A stretch of 6,567 nt of DNA from positions 1 to 6,567 of the forward strand of contig JAFSTZ010000096.1 in assembly GCA_017445525.1 (NCBI GenBank), given 5' to 3'. Below, piece after piece: positions 1 through 6,198 of the stretch. Position 1 is the first letter of the stretch. Every line of letters starts with the position of its first letter. This stretch comes from Eubacterium sp. Its GTDB lineage: Bacteria > Bacillota > Clostridia > Lachnospirales > Lachnospiraceae. The notes beneath the pieces were generated by a model. The model ran no database searches. It was not told the origin of the DNA and was given only the letters and a program-made list of their open reading frames with translations. A program made the position numbers and the translations under genes.

Positions 1-689
1 ACAGTCGTTCCGGAGCACTCTATACGCTTTCTCTGCTCCTCTCCGTTCATCGTGATGAGTATCGGTCCGAGCATACTCATGATGACCGCGATCATGATGT
101 ACAAAAGGAGTCTGAAAAACCAGGCAAACTTCGTAGTGAAGTTTTCATCATACATTTCCTCTTCAGGATCCTGTACGACCGATACAGCTACTTCATCTCG
201 TTCTGCGGACTTTTTAACGGCGGTGGCGATGTCATCACCCATAGCCACGTTCATCCTGGTGTTTCGTACATACTCCTGCAGATAAACATTCATCATGGCA
301 GTCGCATACGAGTCACGCAGATGGAACTCCTCGAAGAGTTCTTTTTCCAGATCTGCTTTGTCGGTGGAACTCAACTGCTTTTCATAGCCCTTCGGTATCA
401 CCAGTGAGTAGTCGATCACTGAGTAGTACATCGCATCCATCAGCTGCTGATCATCCATCTTGGTAGTAGTGATATCATGCTTTTCATCCAGCAAGGCGAC
501 AAGCGCTTTACTTGCTTCACTTTGATCCTCATCTCTGACATAGAGATTTAATGATACATCCTCGAAATCTATTTTTTCCTCACTGGCATTTACCATAGGA
601 AAACATATCGCAAAAAATATAACTGTATACAGGATCCCTATTCCGATCTTGGAGCGGGTTACTTTAAAGAATAATCTAAAGACTTGCAT
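1..689 (-). CDS. ABC-2-type exporter permease, C-terminal part cut by window edge
   Basis: This is the integral-membrane subunit of an ABC exporter, expected to work in the cytoplasmic membrane with a partner permease and an ATPase. The 229 visible codons translate without a stop from ATG at 689, preceded by AAGGAGG with a 7-nt spacer. One membrane helix lies at about residues 14-34. A long, charged, mostly hydrophilic extracytoplasmic segment follows (about 35-185), then a second helix (188-214), then the cytoplasmic start of the permease core (EEQRKRIECSG). One N-terminal helix followed by a large external loop is the ABC2_membrane_3 layout. The start overlaps the 3' end of the upstream permease by 14 nt, so the two are probably translationally coupled and form a heteromeric pair. 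The transported substrate cannot be told. The remaining helices lie left of the window. Confidence 0.85.
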   Translation of the reverse strand, partial: MQVFRLFFKVTRSKIGIGILYTVIFFAICFPMVNASEEKIDFEDVSLNLYVRDEDQSEASKALVALLDEKHDITTTKMDDQQLMDAMYYSVIDYSLVIPKGYEKQLSSTDKADLEKELFEEFHLRDSYATAMMNVYLQEYVRNTRMNVAMGDDIATAVKKSAERDEVAVSVVQDPEEEMYDENFTTKFAWFFRLLLYIMIAVIMSMLGPILITMNGEEQRKRIECSGTT

Positions 690-1629
690 ATTTTTTCCTC
701 CTTGTCATAAGAATTCCAAGGACGATAAATACTACTGTGAATCCGCCCATCGTCAACAGCTTCATAAAGTAGCGGCTCAGATCCGCATCCATGTTCAGAT
801 AGTACATCGCGTCCGTGATGACAGCTACGGGATTGAGTGTATTTACGATAGGTATCTGCACTGAAAAGATCACTCGTATGGCATCGATCATCAGTCCGCT
901 CATAAAGCAAAGTGACATGTTGACCGCCATCATGATACCTGTCTTGGCTCCGTCGCTCAGTCTGCCGATCGCTCCTACGAAAAATCCGAGCGATACTCCC
1001 ATCACGGCTCCGCAGATACCGGTGAGATAAACTAAAAGCAGCTTATCACCGAAGTCGATCTGAAGTACGAATTTTAAAAATGTGATCGACAGTAGCACGC
1101 ATGCACTGTGAGTGATATATGTTCCGATAAGCTCCGGAAGGATCATCTTCCACTTGGGTGAGCCCCCGCACGATATCCTCATACCTCGTGTGGACAGATT
1201 TGCCTGGTTATTGATCGCTATGTGCATCGCTGCAAGTGATCCGAATATGGACACCATGGCGATAAGGTTATACATATACATCGCAATGGGATCTTTGTTT
1301 CCTTCGGTAAGCGGTGTTTCTTTGATACTTGCACCGTTCATCACATCACTGATTTCATCGATCGCTTCGTTTTTACTCCCTCCATTTTTTGAAGCGTTCG
1401 ACCATATACCGGCCGACATCTTTTTCATATTGATGAACATATCCATATAGCTTTTGAGCATACTCAGTTCGGAACCGTTCTTTTTTATCTTTACTGATAC
1501 TACCGTATCCGGGATATATGACTTCATCATAGCATCCATCTGTGCATTTTTATCAGCCGATGAGAATCCGGACAGATCTGCAGTTTCAAGCATATCCCTA
1601 ACCTGAGTAAAATCTTTCTTTTTTCCCAA
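676..1629 (-). CDS. 3' fragment of the frameshifted ABC-2 permease
   Basis: This frame can be read from a TTG at 1629 for 317 residues, but that TTG has no convincing ribosome binding site and only reflects where the frame opens. It holds the rest of the external domain and all five C-terminal membrane helices of the permease (fragment residues about 115-139, 163-189, 197-222, 231-250, 292-309). It ends in the basic cytoplasmic tail TRRKKYASL. Independent translation would probably be poor; it is best read as the continuation of the frame starting at 2141. Confidence 0.6.
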   Translation of the reverse strand: MGKKKDFTQVRDMLETADLSGFSSADKNAQMDAMMKSYIPDTVVSVKIKKNGSELSMLKSYMDMFINMKKMSAGIWSNASKNGGSKNEAIDEISDVMNGASIKETPLTEGNKDPIAMYMYNLIAMVSIFGSLAAMHIAINNQANLSTRGMRISCGGSPKWKMILPELIGTYITHSACVLLSITFLKFVLQIDFGDKLLLVYLTGICGAVMGVSLGFFVGAIGRLSDGAKTGIMMAVNMSLCFMSGLMIDAIRVIFSVQIPIVNTLNPVAVITDAMYYLNMDADLSRYFMKLLTMGGFTVVFIVLGILMTRRKKYASL

Positions 1630-2141
1630 TCCTGTCCATAAATGGATGAAAAAAACTCTGCATCAAATCCGGATGTATCTGAGCTTTTAGCTCCCGGTGC
1701 CGGATCGATGACGATGATACCGACCACATCCCCATCACTGAGCATCTTGTATGCTTCTTCCTCTGAACAGAAGGTAGGATCAAGCATCTCACCCGCTTTT
1801 TCCAAACCGGTTTTTGACTGACTGTCTGTCCCGGTAGCTGCATCGGCTGTCACATCTTCTGACGCATCCGCCGTATCTGTACTGTCTGCAGAATCATCGG
1901 ATGTCACCTCGGCACTGTCAATATCAATTTGCTTCTTATCATAAAACATATGGAAAAACTTATCCTCTGCGTTTTCCACAACAGCAACCTTGATCCCCGT
2001 CACTGCTCCCTGATCCCCGATATTTCCGAAAGCAAGTTTATAGAAGAGGCCCAAACATATCGGAAAGATTATCATCCAGATGAGCACTTCCTTTGCTCGG
2101 AAGTTGCGCTTAATCTCATACAGAATATTTCTTAAAAACAT
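1527..2141 (-). CDS. 5' fragment of the frameshifted ABC-2 permease
   Basis: As written in the sequence this frame encodes 204 residues. Residues 1 to about 174 are the genuine N-terminus: a basic cytoplasmic start, a membrane helix at 20-38, then an external domain. Its low-complexity patch rich in Asp, Ser, Thr and Ala (75-105) looks like a flexible linker. After the A6 run the last 30 or so residues (from RKILLRLG) are out-of-frame read-through and should be ignored. On its own this fragment is a single-helix protein and could not form a transport channel. Confidence 0.6.
   Translation of the reverse strand: MFLRNILYEIKRNFRAKEVLIWMIIFPICLGLFYKLAFGNIGDQGAVTGIKVAVVENAEDKFFHMFYDKKQIDIDSAEVTSDDSADSTDTADASEDVTADAATGTDSQSKTGLEKAGEMLDPTFCSEEEAYKMLSDGDVVGIIVIDPAPGAKSSDTSGFDAEFFSSIYGQDWEKRKILLRLGICLKLQICPDSHRLIKMHRWML
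1619..1624 (-). other. frameshift point at an A6 homopolymer
   Basis: On the minus strand the junction reads TGG GAA AAA AGA in the upstream frame and GGA AAA AAG AAA in the downstream (-1) frame. One additional A in the run makes the two frames continuous. The run is short, and the codon phase does not present a canonical A-AAA-AAG heptamer, so a mutation or sequencing indel is likelier than programmed recoding. Confidence 0.7.
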
Positions 2142-2220
2142 AGAGCCCCTCCTGTTTACTATTCCCGAATAATAAAAGCAACTTCATTTTTTTCACCGGA
2201 AACTCACCCTGATGTTTTGG

Positions 2221-2249
2221 ATTATAAAACAATAGTAATAGCTATTCAA
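2221..2249 (-). promoter_or_regulatory. sigma-A-like promoter of the ABC permease operon
   Basis: On the minus strand TTGAAT (2249-2244) and a perfect TATAAT (2226-2221) are separated by 17 bp. Transcription would begin near 2214, leaving a leader of roughly 70 nt before the permease ATG at 2141. The -35 matches the consensus only in TTGA, which fits a promoter that needs an activator. A 10-bp palindrome, AATAGCTATT (2237-2246), sits across the -35 edge and the spacer. Confidence 0.7.
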
Positions 2250-2259
2250 TAGATTTGGT

Positions 2260-2289
2260 TCGAACGGTCGATATGAGTGTCTAAGCGGT
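2260..2289 (-). promoter_or_regulatory. candidate LytTR binding site: 9-bp direct-repeat pair
   Basis: On the minus strand ACCGCTTAG (2289-2281) and ACCGTTCGA (2268-2260) are direct repeats separated by 12 bp. The general LytTR-box consensus as I recall it, from work on AlgR/AgrA-type regulators, is [TA][AC][CA]GTTN[AG][TG] with a 12-13 bp spacer. Each half matches 8 of 9 positions. The promoter-proximal half ends 10 bp upstream of the -35 at 2249, a sensible activator position. A LytTR gene lies about 500 bp upstream, so the site is probably the target of that regulator. No binding data exist here; the assignment rests on motif, spacing and context. Confidence 0.55.
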
Positions 2290-2290
2290 C

Positions 2291-2327
2291 AGAAAACTAA
2301 AAGGCACGCAATTACATGCGTGCCTTT
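2291..2327 (-). terminator. rho-independent terminator of the S8-LRR-LytTR-DUF3021 operon
   Basis: An 11-bp perfect inverted repeat, AAAGGCACGCA and TGCGTGCCTTT around a 6-nt loop (2300-2327), is followed on the minus strand by TAGTTTTCT. It starts 34 nt past the DUF3021 stop codon and ends right next to the LytTR-box pair, so it separates the regulator operon from the permease operon. The U-rich tail favours the minus-strand direction. Confidence 0.85.
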
Positions 2328-2361
2328 CAGATAACGATATTATGCGATTTTCAAGGCTGTT

Positions 2362-2808
2362 TTAGAACTCCTTTTTCTCAGCCTCCTTTGCCTGTTTCCA
2401 CTCTGCAAGCTTCTCATCAAGATCTTTTGTCTGCTTTTTGGTCACCAGATACATACTGATCCATACTCCGAAATAAGCCACAGTCATACATCCGATCATG
2501 ATATAGGTCGATATATCATCGAGAGACAACCATCCCAATGAGAATCCTATCGAGAAGTACGTAGCAAAGGTGACGATAAAGTGTGTAACTGTACATCTGG
2601 TTACACTCCAGCTCTCAGCCTCATACATCACTGAAGATCCGAGTGCCACTCCACCGAGAACTCCGCTTAAGAACAGATGGATAGCTATCCTCATAGGCGA
2701 CCAATCCTCAGAAGAGGAGATCATCATAAATGCGATACCTACCGGGATTCCTACGGCAAAGCCGATGAGTCCGACTATGAATCCTTTTTTGATCAATTCT
2801 TTATTCAT
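2362..2808 (-). CDS. DUF3021 family membrane protein, partner of the LytTR regulator
   Basis: This is a 148-residue protein with four predicted membrane helices (about 9-30, 39-61, 72-94, 99-122) and a charged cytoplasmic tail rich in Lys and Glu (123-148). The segment after helix 2, MYEAESWSVTRCTVTHF, matches the family pattern I associate with DUF3021. ATG at 2808 was chosen over an upstream in-frame ATG at 2859 because it has an excellent site, AAAGGGGGTGA (2824-2814), 5 nt away. It also overlaps the LytTR stop by only 8 nt (ATGAATAA), implying coupled translation. In related LytTR regulatory systems such as streptococcal HdrRM and BrsRM, the membrane partner holds the LytTR activator inactive until a signal arrives. 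That role here is inferred from gene order, and the signal is unknown. Confidence 0.85.
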   Translation of the reverse strand: MNKELIKKGFIVGLIGFAVGIPVGIAFMMISSSEDWSPMRIAIHLFLSGVLGGVALGSSVMYEAESWSVTRCTVTHFIVTFATYFSIGFSLGWLSLDDISTYIMIGCMTVAYFGVWISMYLVTKKQTKDLDEKLAEWKQAKEAEKKEF

Positions 2809-3292
2809 CGACTTCACCCCCTTTCGCACGGTCACGACTGAGGATTTCCTTGATAACACTCACATAACGGCGCGCCACCCAGGTTTCTGTGTCGTCTTCA
2901 AAAACAACCTTAATTGTTCCCGATACACTGAAATCAAAGCCTGATGCTTTGTTCAGATTGATTATCTCAAAACGGCTTATACGGACAAAGCAGTCAGGAT
3001 CGAGATTTTTTTCGATATCCTGAAGCGCGGTTCGTGTCTCATATCTTCCCGTAGCCGTATGAATAACTACCTTTCGATTCTCAGTATGTAACCGAAAAAT
3101 GTCCCACTGATTCAGCATCACAAGAGTTCCCTCATCCTCTGCTGCGATCTGCGAGTATTCCTTATCGACATATCGTTCGATGGCATATATAAGGTTCTCC
3201 ACGAGCTCAGTCGTCTCAGCGGTCTGTATGACCACCCTGGGCTCGGTCCGCGTTGGATCTATCTCCACGCGGATGTCTATTTTGGGGTTCAT
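2801..3292 (-). CDS. LytTR-family DNA-binding transcriptional regulator without receiver domain
   Basis: This 163-residue cytoplasmic regulator has a short N-terminal segment (1-55, with a helix around 26-48) in place of a phosphoacceptor receiver domain. A LytTR DNA-binding domain occupies about 57-155. Hallmarks are the segment RTALQDIEKNLDPDCFVRIS (87-106), the core FVRISRFEIINLNKA (102-116), and the C-terminal FEDDTETWVARRYVSVIKEI. LytTR domains bind paired 9-bp direct repeats as dimers; such a pair lies upstream of the permease operon at 2289-2260, the likely target. With no receiver domain, control probably comes from the DUF3021 protein translated right after it. The start at 3292 has AGGAGG 13 nt upstream, an unusually long spacer, with a three-codon ORF in between. 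It is 51 nt downstream of the LRR gene with no terminator, so probably in the same transcript. Confidence 0.9.
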   Translation of the reverse strand: MNPKIDIRVEIDPTRTEPRVVIQTAETTELVENLIYAIERYVDKEYSQIAAEDEGTLVMLNQWDIFRLHTENRKVVIHTATGRYETRTALQDIEKNLDPDCFVRISRFEIINLNKASGFDFSVSGTIKVVFEDDTETWVARRYVSVIKEILSRDRAKGGEVDE

Positions 3293-3343
3293 TACCGATT
3301 CATATCCTCCTCTGATTTATCAGCGGTCAAGAACTGAATGCTC

Positions 3344-4318
3344 TCATTTGATTGCCCGAACCTTGTTCTTGCGGCTCATTCCGCTTTTGTACAACATCTC
3401 CGAATATTTTTTAATACATGATTTCGGAACCAGGATAGTCACATTTTTCGAAAGACCCGAAAATGATCTCTTCTGGATCGTCTTTATTTTTTCAGAACGA
3501 AGGATGATCTTTCGGAGTCTCTTGTTCCGGTACGGTTGTTCCCTACCGGAAAAGACATTTTGTCCGAGATTTCCATTTTTTATAGTGACAACATTCTTCG
3601 GAAGATCGATCACCTTCAAGCCCGATCCGATAAAAGCAGACATACACACGCTTTTCACTGATTCGGGGATCTTGAGCTTTCTCAGCTTTTCGGTATCAGA
3701 AAAATCAAATCGATTAATCTTTTTCATACGCTTCGGAAGCTTGACGCTTTTCAATTCACGACACATCGACAAAAGCTCCGGTTGCGTCCATTTAACGGAA
3801 TCGGGAAGATCGATACTCTTCAGGTTCAAGCAGTTCGAAAACGAACCGGCCAGCTTAAGCTTTTGAGGCAGCTTGATATCCTTTAACAGCTCACAACTGT
3901 CAAAAGCAGCCTCTCCGATAACGGTAATATTCTTTGAAAGGTCGATCTTTTCGAGTTCCAAACAGTAACGAAAAGCCCACGCACCGATCCCTCTGACGGA
4001 GTCAGTCATGGTAACGGTTTTCAAATTGGTAAAACAGTAAAAAGCTCCTGTTCCGATATAGGTTATACCATCCTCGAAAACGATGTGCTCGGTTGCATTC
4101 TTGTATTGGTACCACATCGGCTGATAGCTTCCTTCTTCATACAGGGTTCGATTGTCTCCAACGGCACCGTTTCCGTAAAAAATTATGGTTTTCGTGTCAT
4201 CGTCATAGGTCCAGATCACACTGTTGTCTTCTTCAGCCGAAGCGATCCCGGTGTTTACAGAAAAACACAGGGATAACACGCTACAAAGAAGCAATACTGA
4301 TATCAGTCTTTTGCCCAT
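3344..4318 (-). CDS. secreted BspA-like leucine-rich-repeat protein
   Basis: This 324-residue exported protein has a signal peptide (basic start, hydrophobic core about 5-22, likely cleavage after ASA at 28). About seven to nine BspA/LRR_5-type repeats of around 23 residues run from roughly 78 to 295. Clear units include IGTGAFYCFTNLKTVTM, IGAWAFRYCLELEKIDL and IGEAAFDSCELLKDIKL. The later units are less regular. The C-terminus (about 293-324, VTILVPKSCIKKYSEML) resembles the usual cap of BspA-like proteins. No LPXTG, transmembrane tail or lipobox is visible, so it is probably released or held non-covalently at the surface. Such repeats usually mediate protein or host-surface binding; the ligand is unknown. 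Its start overlaps the stop of the S8 gene by 16 nt, and GAGGGTGA lies just upstream, so the two are likely coupled and may act together. Confidence 0.88.
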   Translation of the reverse strand: MGKRLISVLLLCSVLSLCFSVNTGIASAEEDNSVIWTYDDDTKTIIFYGNGAVGDNRTLYEEGSYQPMWYQYKNATEHIVFEDGITYIGTGAFYCFTNLKTVTMTDSVRGIGAWAFRYCLELEKIDLSKNITVIGEAAFDSCELLKDIKLPQKLKLAGSFSNCLNLKSIDLPDSVKWTQPELLSMCRELKSVKLPKRMKKINRFDFSDTEKLRKLKIPESVKSVCMSAFIGSGLKVIDLPKNVVTIKNGNLGQNVFSGREQPYRNKRLRKIILRSEKIKTIQKRSFSGLSKNVTILVPKSCIKKYSEMLYKSGMSRKNKVRAIK

Positions 4319-6066
4319 TTTTTAATCACCCTCTCTATGTTTGAATTCGAAAGATTATCAGCTACAGTTTTTACTTTGGGATTCTTTGCGGATTTTAAAT
4401 ATACATTCAGCTTTATAACTCCGAATCCATTGATAAGATATTGCTTTTTCTTATTCATGTCACCGCGTGAATCTCCGTACTTTTTTATCTCAGAAATGCG
4501 CTTATACACCTTGACATATGAAAACATATCCATGGTGGCTGCTTTTTTTCGGATCACCGCTTTTTTGATAATCCAAAAACAAACTTTTTTTGCTGCATCC
4601 CGGAATCGTTTGGCAACACAATTATTGTCATCGGCCATATTAGTAGCCGCGAAAAAGCCTCCGGTTGATGGATCTCTTTTCCCGTGCTTAAGCCGGCTCC
4701 ATTTTTTGACTAGCTTTCTCACATTGAGCTTTTTGAGTGCATTTCGGTTTTTTCCCGGAACACCCGTGGAACTGTGAGCAAAAACATCGGTGGCTGTATG
4801 GATAGCCATGCCGTAAACAAACAGACCTTTACTATCCTTACCTGATAATCGGTACTGCCTAAACCCCCTTTGGGCTGCCTTGACAATCTTTTTCTTGAAC
4901 GGACTGTCGGCCTTTGGAAACTTCCCATGTTTGCGCATTGAGGCAGCAAACTTGGTTATGGTAATACATGAATCCACATAGTTCGCCCTATATAATCCGT
5001 GAAACTGAGGGTGTGCGTCCATCCCGGCAATGCCCGACTCTACATTGTCCGGCCAGACCGCCCCTGCCTTCAGGGCAGTTTTGTTGTAGATGACCATACT
5101 CTCGTGAGTAAACAGACTCCAAAACCCCTTAACCCGTCTTGTGTCCATCTGACGCAGGGCTCTTTCATCATACGTGGATCGAGCGGCATTATCATTCTCC
5201 ATGTACGTGTTTGAAAAATCCTCAAACATTGCAAACGCACGTTGTTTGTCCGCGATTCCACAAAGCCCTGCGTCCGAATCTTTCAGAGGCCCAGCACTCC
5301 GATCGATCAACTGTCTGATAAACCCGGCCGGTTTGTCCGGATCCTGCTGCCACAAAAGCGATGCCAGAGCTGACACCTGCGGAGCGGCTATGCTCGTGCC
5401 GGATATCCTATTCAGCGATCCGAAGGAACCATATGTCAGTATCTCCTCACCCGGGGCAACCACCTCGATCCCCGGTTCGGAAGGTGAGTTCTCCATAATA
5501 CTACCGTCCTTACCGACCGCACCGACCGCCATAACTTCAACATACGCGGCCGGATAGCTTATCTCACCGCCTTCACCGGCTGCTGCGATCAACAATATCC
5601 CCCTGCTGTACGCTTTTTTTATGACAGCGTGAAGCTTTTCGGAATCCTCGTGAAGCCCGCAGCTGATATTGATAATGTTGACATCCTCACGGATCAGCCA
5701 TTCGATCCCGTCCACAAGACGGTCTACGGTAGCCGTACTGTCCTCCTCCAGCACCTCAGCCGAATAAAGACGTGCATTCGGATTGATCCCACGCACCTTT
5801 CCGGTATCCGAAACCATAACCGATGCCACCGCAGTTCCGTGTCCGGACAGGTCTGCGAAAAAGCTGCTTTTTTCGGCATATTTATCTACAAAATTACAGG
5901 ATTTTTCAACGTAAACACCGTCTATATAATCGATACCGGAATCCACTATTCCGATCTTAATATCGTTTGCCCCGGTCTCACCCGCCTCCGCAACTGAAGC
6001 CGGCAAAAACAGCATGGCAGCTGCGAGGATCAAACCGGATAGTATCTTTTTCATAGTTTTTTTCAT
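4303..6066 (-). CDS. secreted subtilisin-like (S8) protein fused to a zinc-phospholipase-C-like domain
   Basis: This 587-residue exported protein has a signal peptide (1 to about 28, ending VAEA). A subtilase domain spans about 34-285 with triad residues Asp42 (IVDSGID), His76 (SGHGTAVAS) and Ser225 (SGTSIAAPQ). The oxyanion-hole Asn, normally AAGN, is Glu165 (AAAGEGG). There is no room for an I9 propeptide. Residues 310-587 form a second, largely helical, Lys-rich domain. Its candidate metal ligands are His321 (THES), Asp340 (GAVWPD), His352/His356 (HPQFH), His423 and Asp427 (IHTATD) and His431. This resembles zinc-dependent phospholipase C/S1-P1 nuclease-like proteins. Start: ATG at 6066 abuts AAAGGA, while ATG at 6054 is 12 nt beyond it; both give the same signal peptide. 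It is first in the operon from promoter 6140-6112. Catalytic activity of either half is uncertain; the S8 assignment is firm and the C-terminal one moderate. Confidence 0.88.
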   Translation of the reverse strand: MKKTMKKILSGLILAAAMLFLPASVAEAGETGANDIKIGIVDSGIDYIDGVYVEKSCNFVDKYAEKSSFFADLSGHGTAVASVMVSDTGKVRGINPNARLYSAEVLEEDSTATVDRLVDGIEWLIREDVNIINISCGLHEDSEKLHAVIKKAYSRGILLIAAAGEGGEISYPAAYVEVMAVGAVGKDGSIMENSPSEPGIEVVAPGEEILTYGSFGSLNRISGTSIAAPQVSALASLLWQQDPDKPAGFIRQLIDRSAGPLKDSDAGLCGIADKQRAFAMFEDFSNTYMENDNAARSTYDERALRQMDTRRVKGFWSLFTHESMVIYNKTALKAGAVWPDNVESGIAGMDAHPQFHGLYRANYVDSCITITKFAASMRKHGKFPKADSPFKKKIVKAAQRGFRQYRLSGKDSKGLFVYGMAIHTATDVFAHSSTGVPGKNRNALKKLNVRKLVKKWSRLKHGKRDPSTGGFFAATNMADDNNCVAKRFRDAAKKVCFWIIKKAVIRKKAATMDMFSYVKVYKRISEIKKYGDSRGDMNKKKQYLINGFGVIKLNVYLKSAKNPKVKTVADNLSNSNIERVIKKWAKD

Positions 6067-6111
6067 TCCTTTCGCTTCGCTTTGTCCGGATATCTGAGTA
6101 TTATCTTTTAC

Positions 6112-6140
6112 ATTCTACTATAAACAGCTCTTTTTTGCAA
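6112..6140 (-). promoter_or_regulatory. sigma-A-like promoter of the S8-LRR-LytTR-DUF3021 operon
   Basis: On the minus strand TTGCAA (6140-6135) and TAGAAT (6117-6112) are separated by exactly 17 bp. The start site would be near 6105, giving a leader of about 39 nt before the S8 start at 6066. No other good promoter was seen upstream of the operon, though an internal one for LytTR cannot be excluded. Confidence 0.6.
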
Positions 6141-6169
6141 GAAACTTTTCTGCTGTAATCTGACTTTCA

Positions 6170-6198
6170 TTGACATTTCAGACGTTGTGTGGTATAAA
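6170..6198 (+). promoter_or_regulatory. strong divergent sigma-A-like promoter with extended -10
   Basis: TTGACA (6170-6175) is a perfect -35, followed after 17 bp by TATAAA (6193-6198) with an upstream TGG that makes an extended -10. Transcription should begin near 6205, inside or at the edge of an AAAGGAG sequence (6201-6207). The leader to the ATG at 6283 would be about 77 nt. The -35 elements of this and the minus-strand promoter lie back to back, 29 bp apart. Confidence 0.75.

Larger units (their letters stand above)
676..2141 (-). pseudogene. ABC-2-type exporter permease, full length but frameshifted
   Basis: Two minus-strand reading frames together make one ordinary ABC-2 permease. 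The first runs from ATG at 2141 (AGGAGG 6 nt upstream). At an A6 run (1624-1619 on the minus strand) homology passes to the -1 frame, which continues to TAG at 678-676. The span is 1466 nt, one short of 489 codons, so one extra A restores a 488-residue protein reading QDWEKKKDFTQ across the junction. The reconstructed protein has one N-terminal helix (about 20-38), an external loop with an Asp/Ser/Thr/Ala-rich stretch (75-105), and five C-terminal helices (about 286-310, 334-360, 368-393, 402-421, 463-480). Between the last two is the segment NTLNPVAVITDAMYYLN, typical of ABC-2 permeases. It is first in the operon driven from 2249-2221 and overlaps its partner permease by 14 nt. Real inactivation, a base-call error in the homopolymer, and slippage are all possible. 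Confidence 0.8.

Noticed and set aside
1618..1625. Programmed -1 frameshifting at the A6 run
   Set aside because: The A-AAA-AAG heptamer is not in the required phase of the upstream frame, and I saw no obvious downstream stimulatory stem-loop; an indel explains it more simply.
2116..2187. 23-codon hydrophobic leader ORF (MKLLLLFGNS...) in the permease operon leader
   Set aside because: Only a weak GGTGA-like site precedes it and it runs out of frame into the permease start; it looks like chance in an AT-rich leader.
3180..3866. 228-codon plus-strand ORF antisense to the LRR and LytTR genes
   Set aside because: Phe/Ser/Arg-rich shadow of well-supported minus-strand genes; no ribosome binding site or domain.
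4262..4318. Lipoprotein signal in the LRR protein (LSLC near residue 17)
   Set aside because: The residue before Cys is Leu, which does not fit a lipobox, and a better cleavage site follows at ASA.
6135..6168. LytTR boxes upstream of the S8 operon promoter
   Set aside because: AAAGTCAGA and AAAGTTTCT on the minus strand partly match the consensus, but start 19 bp apart rather than 21-22, and such A-rich matches are easy to get by chance.
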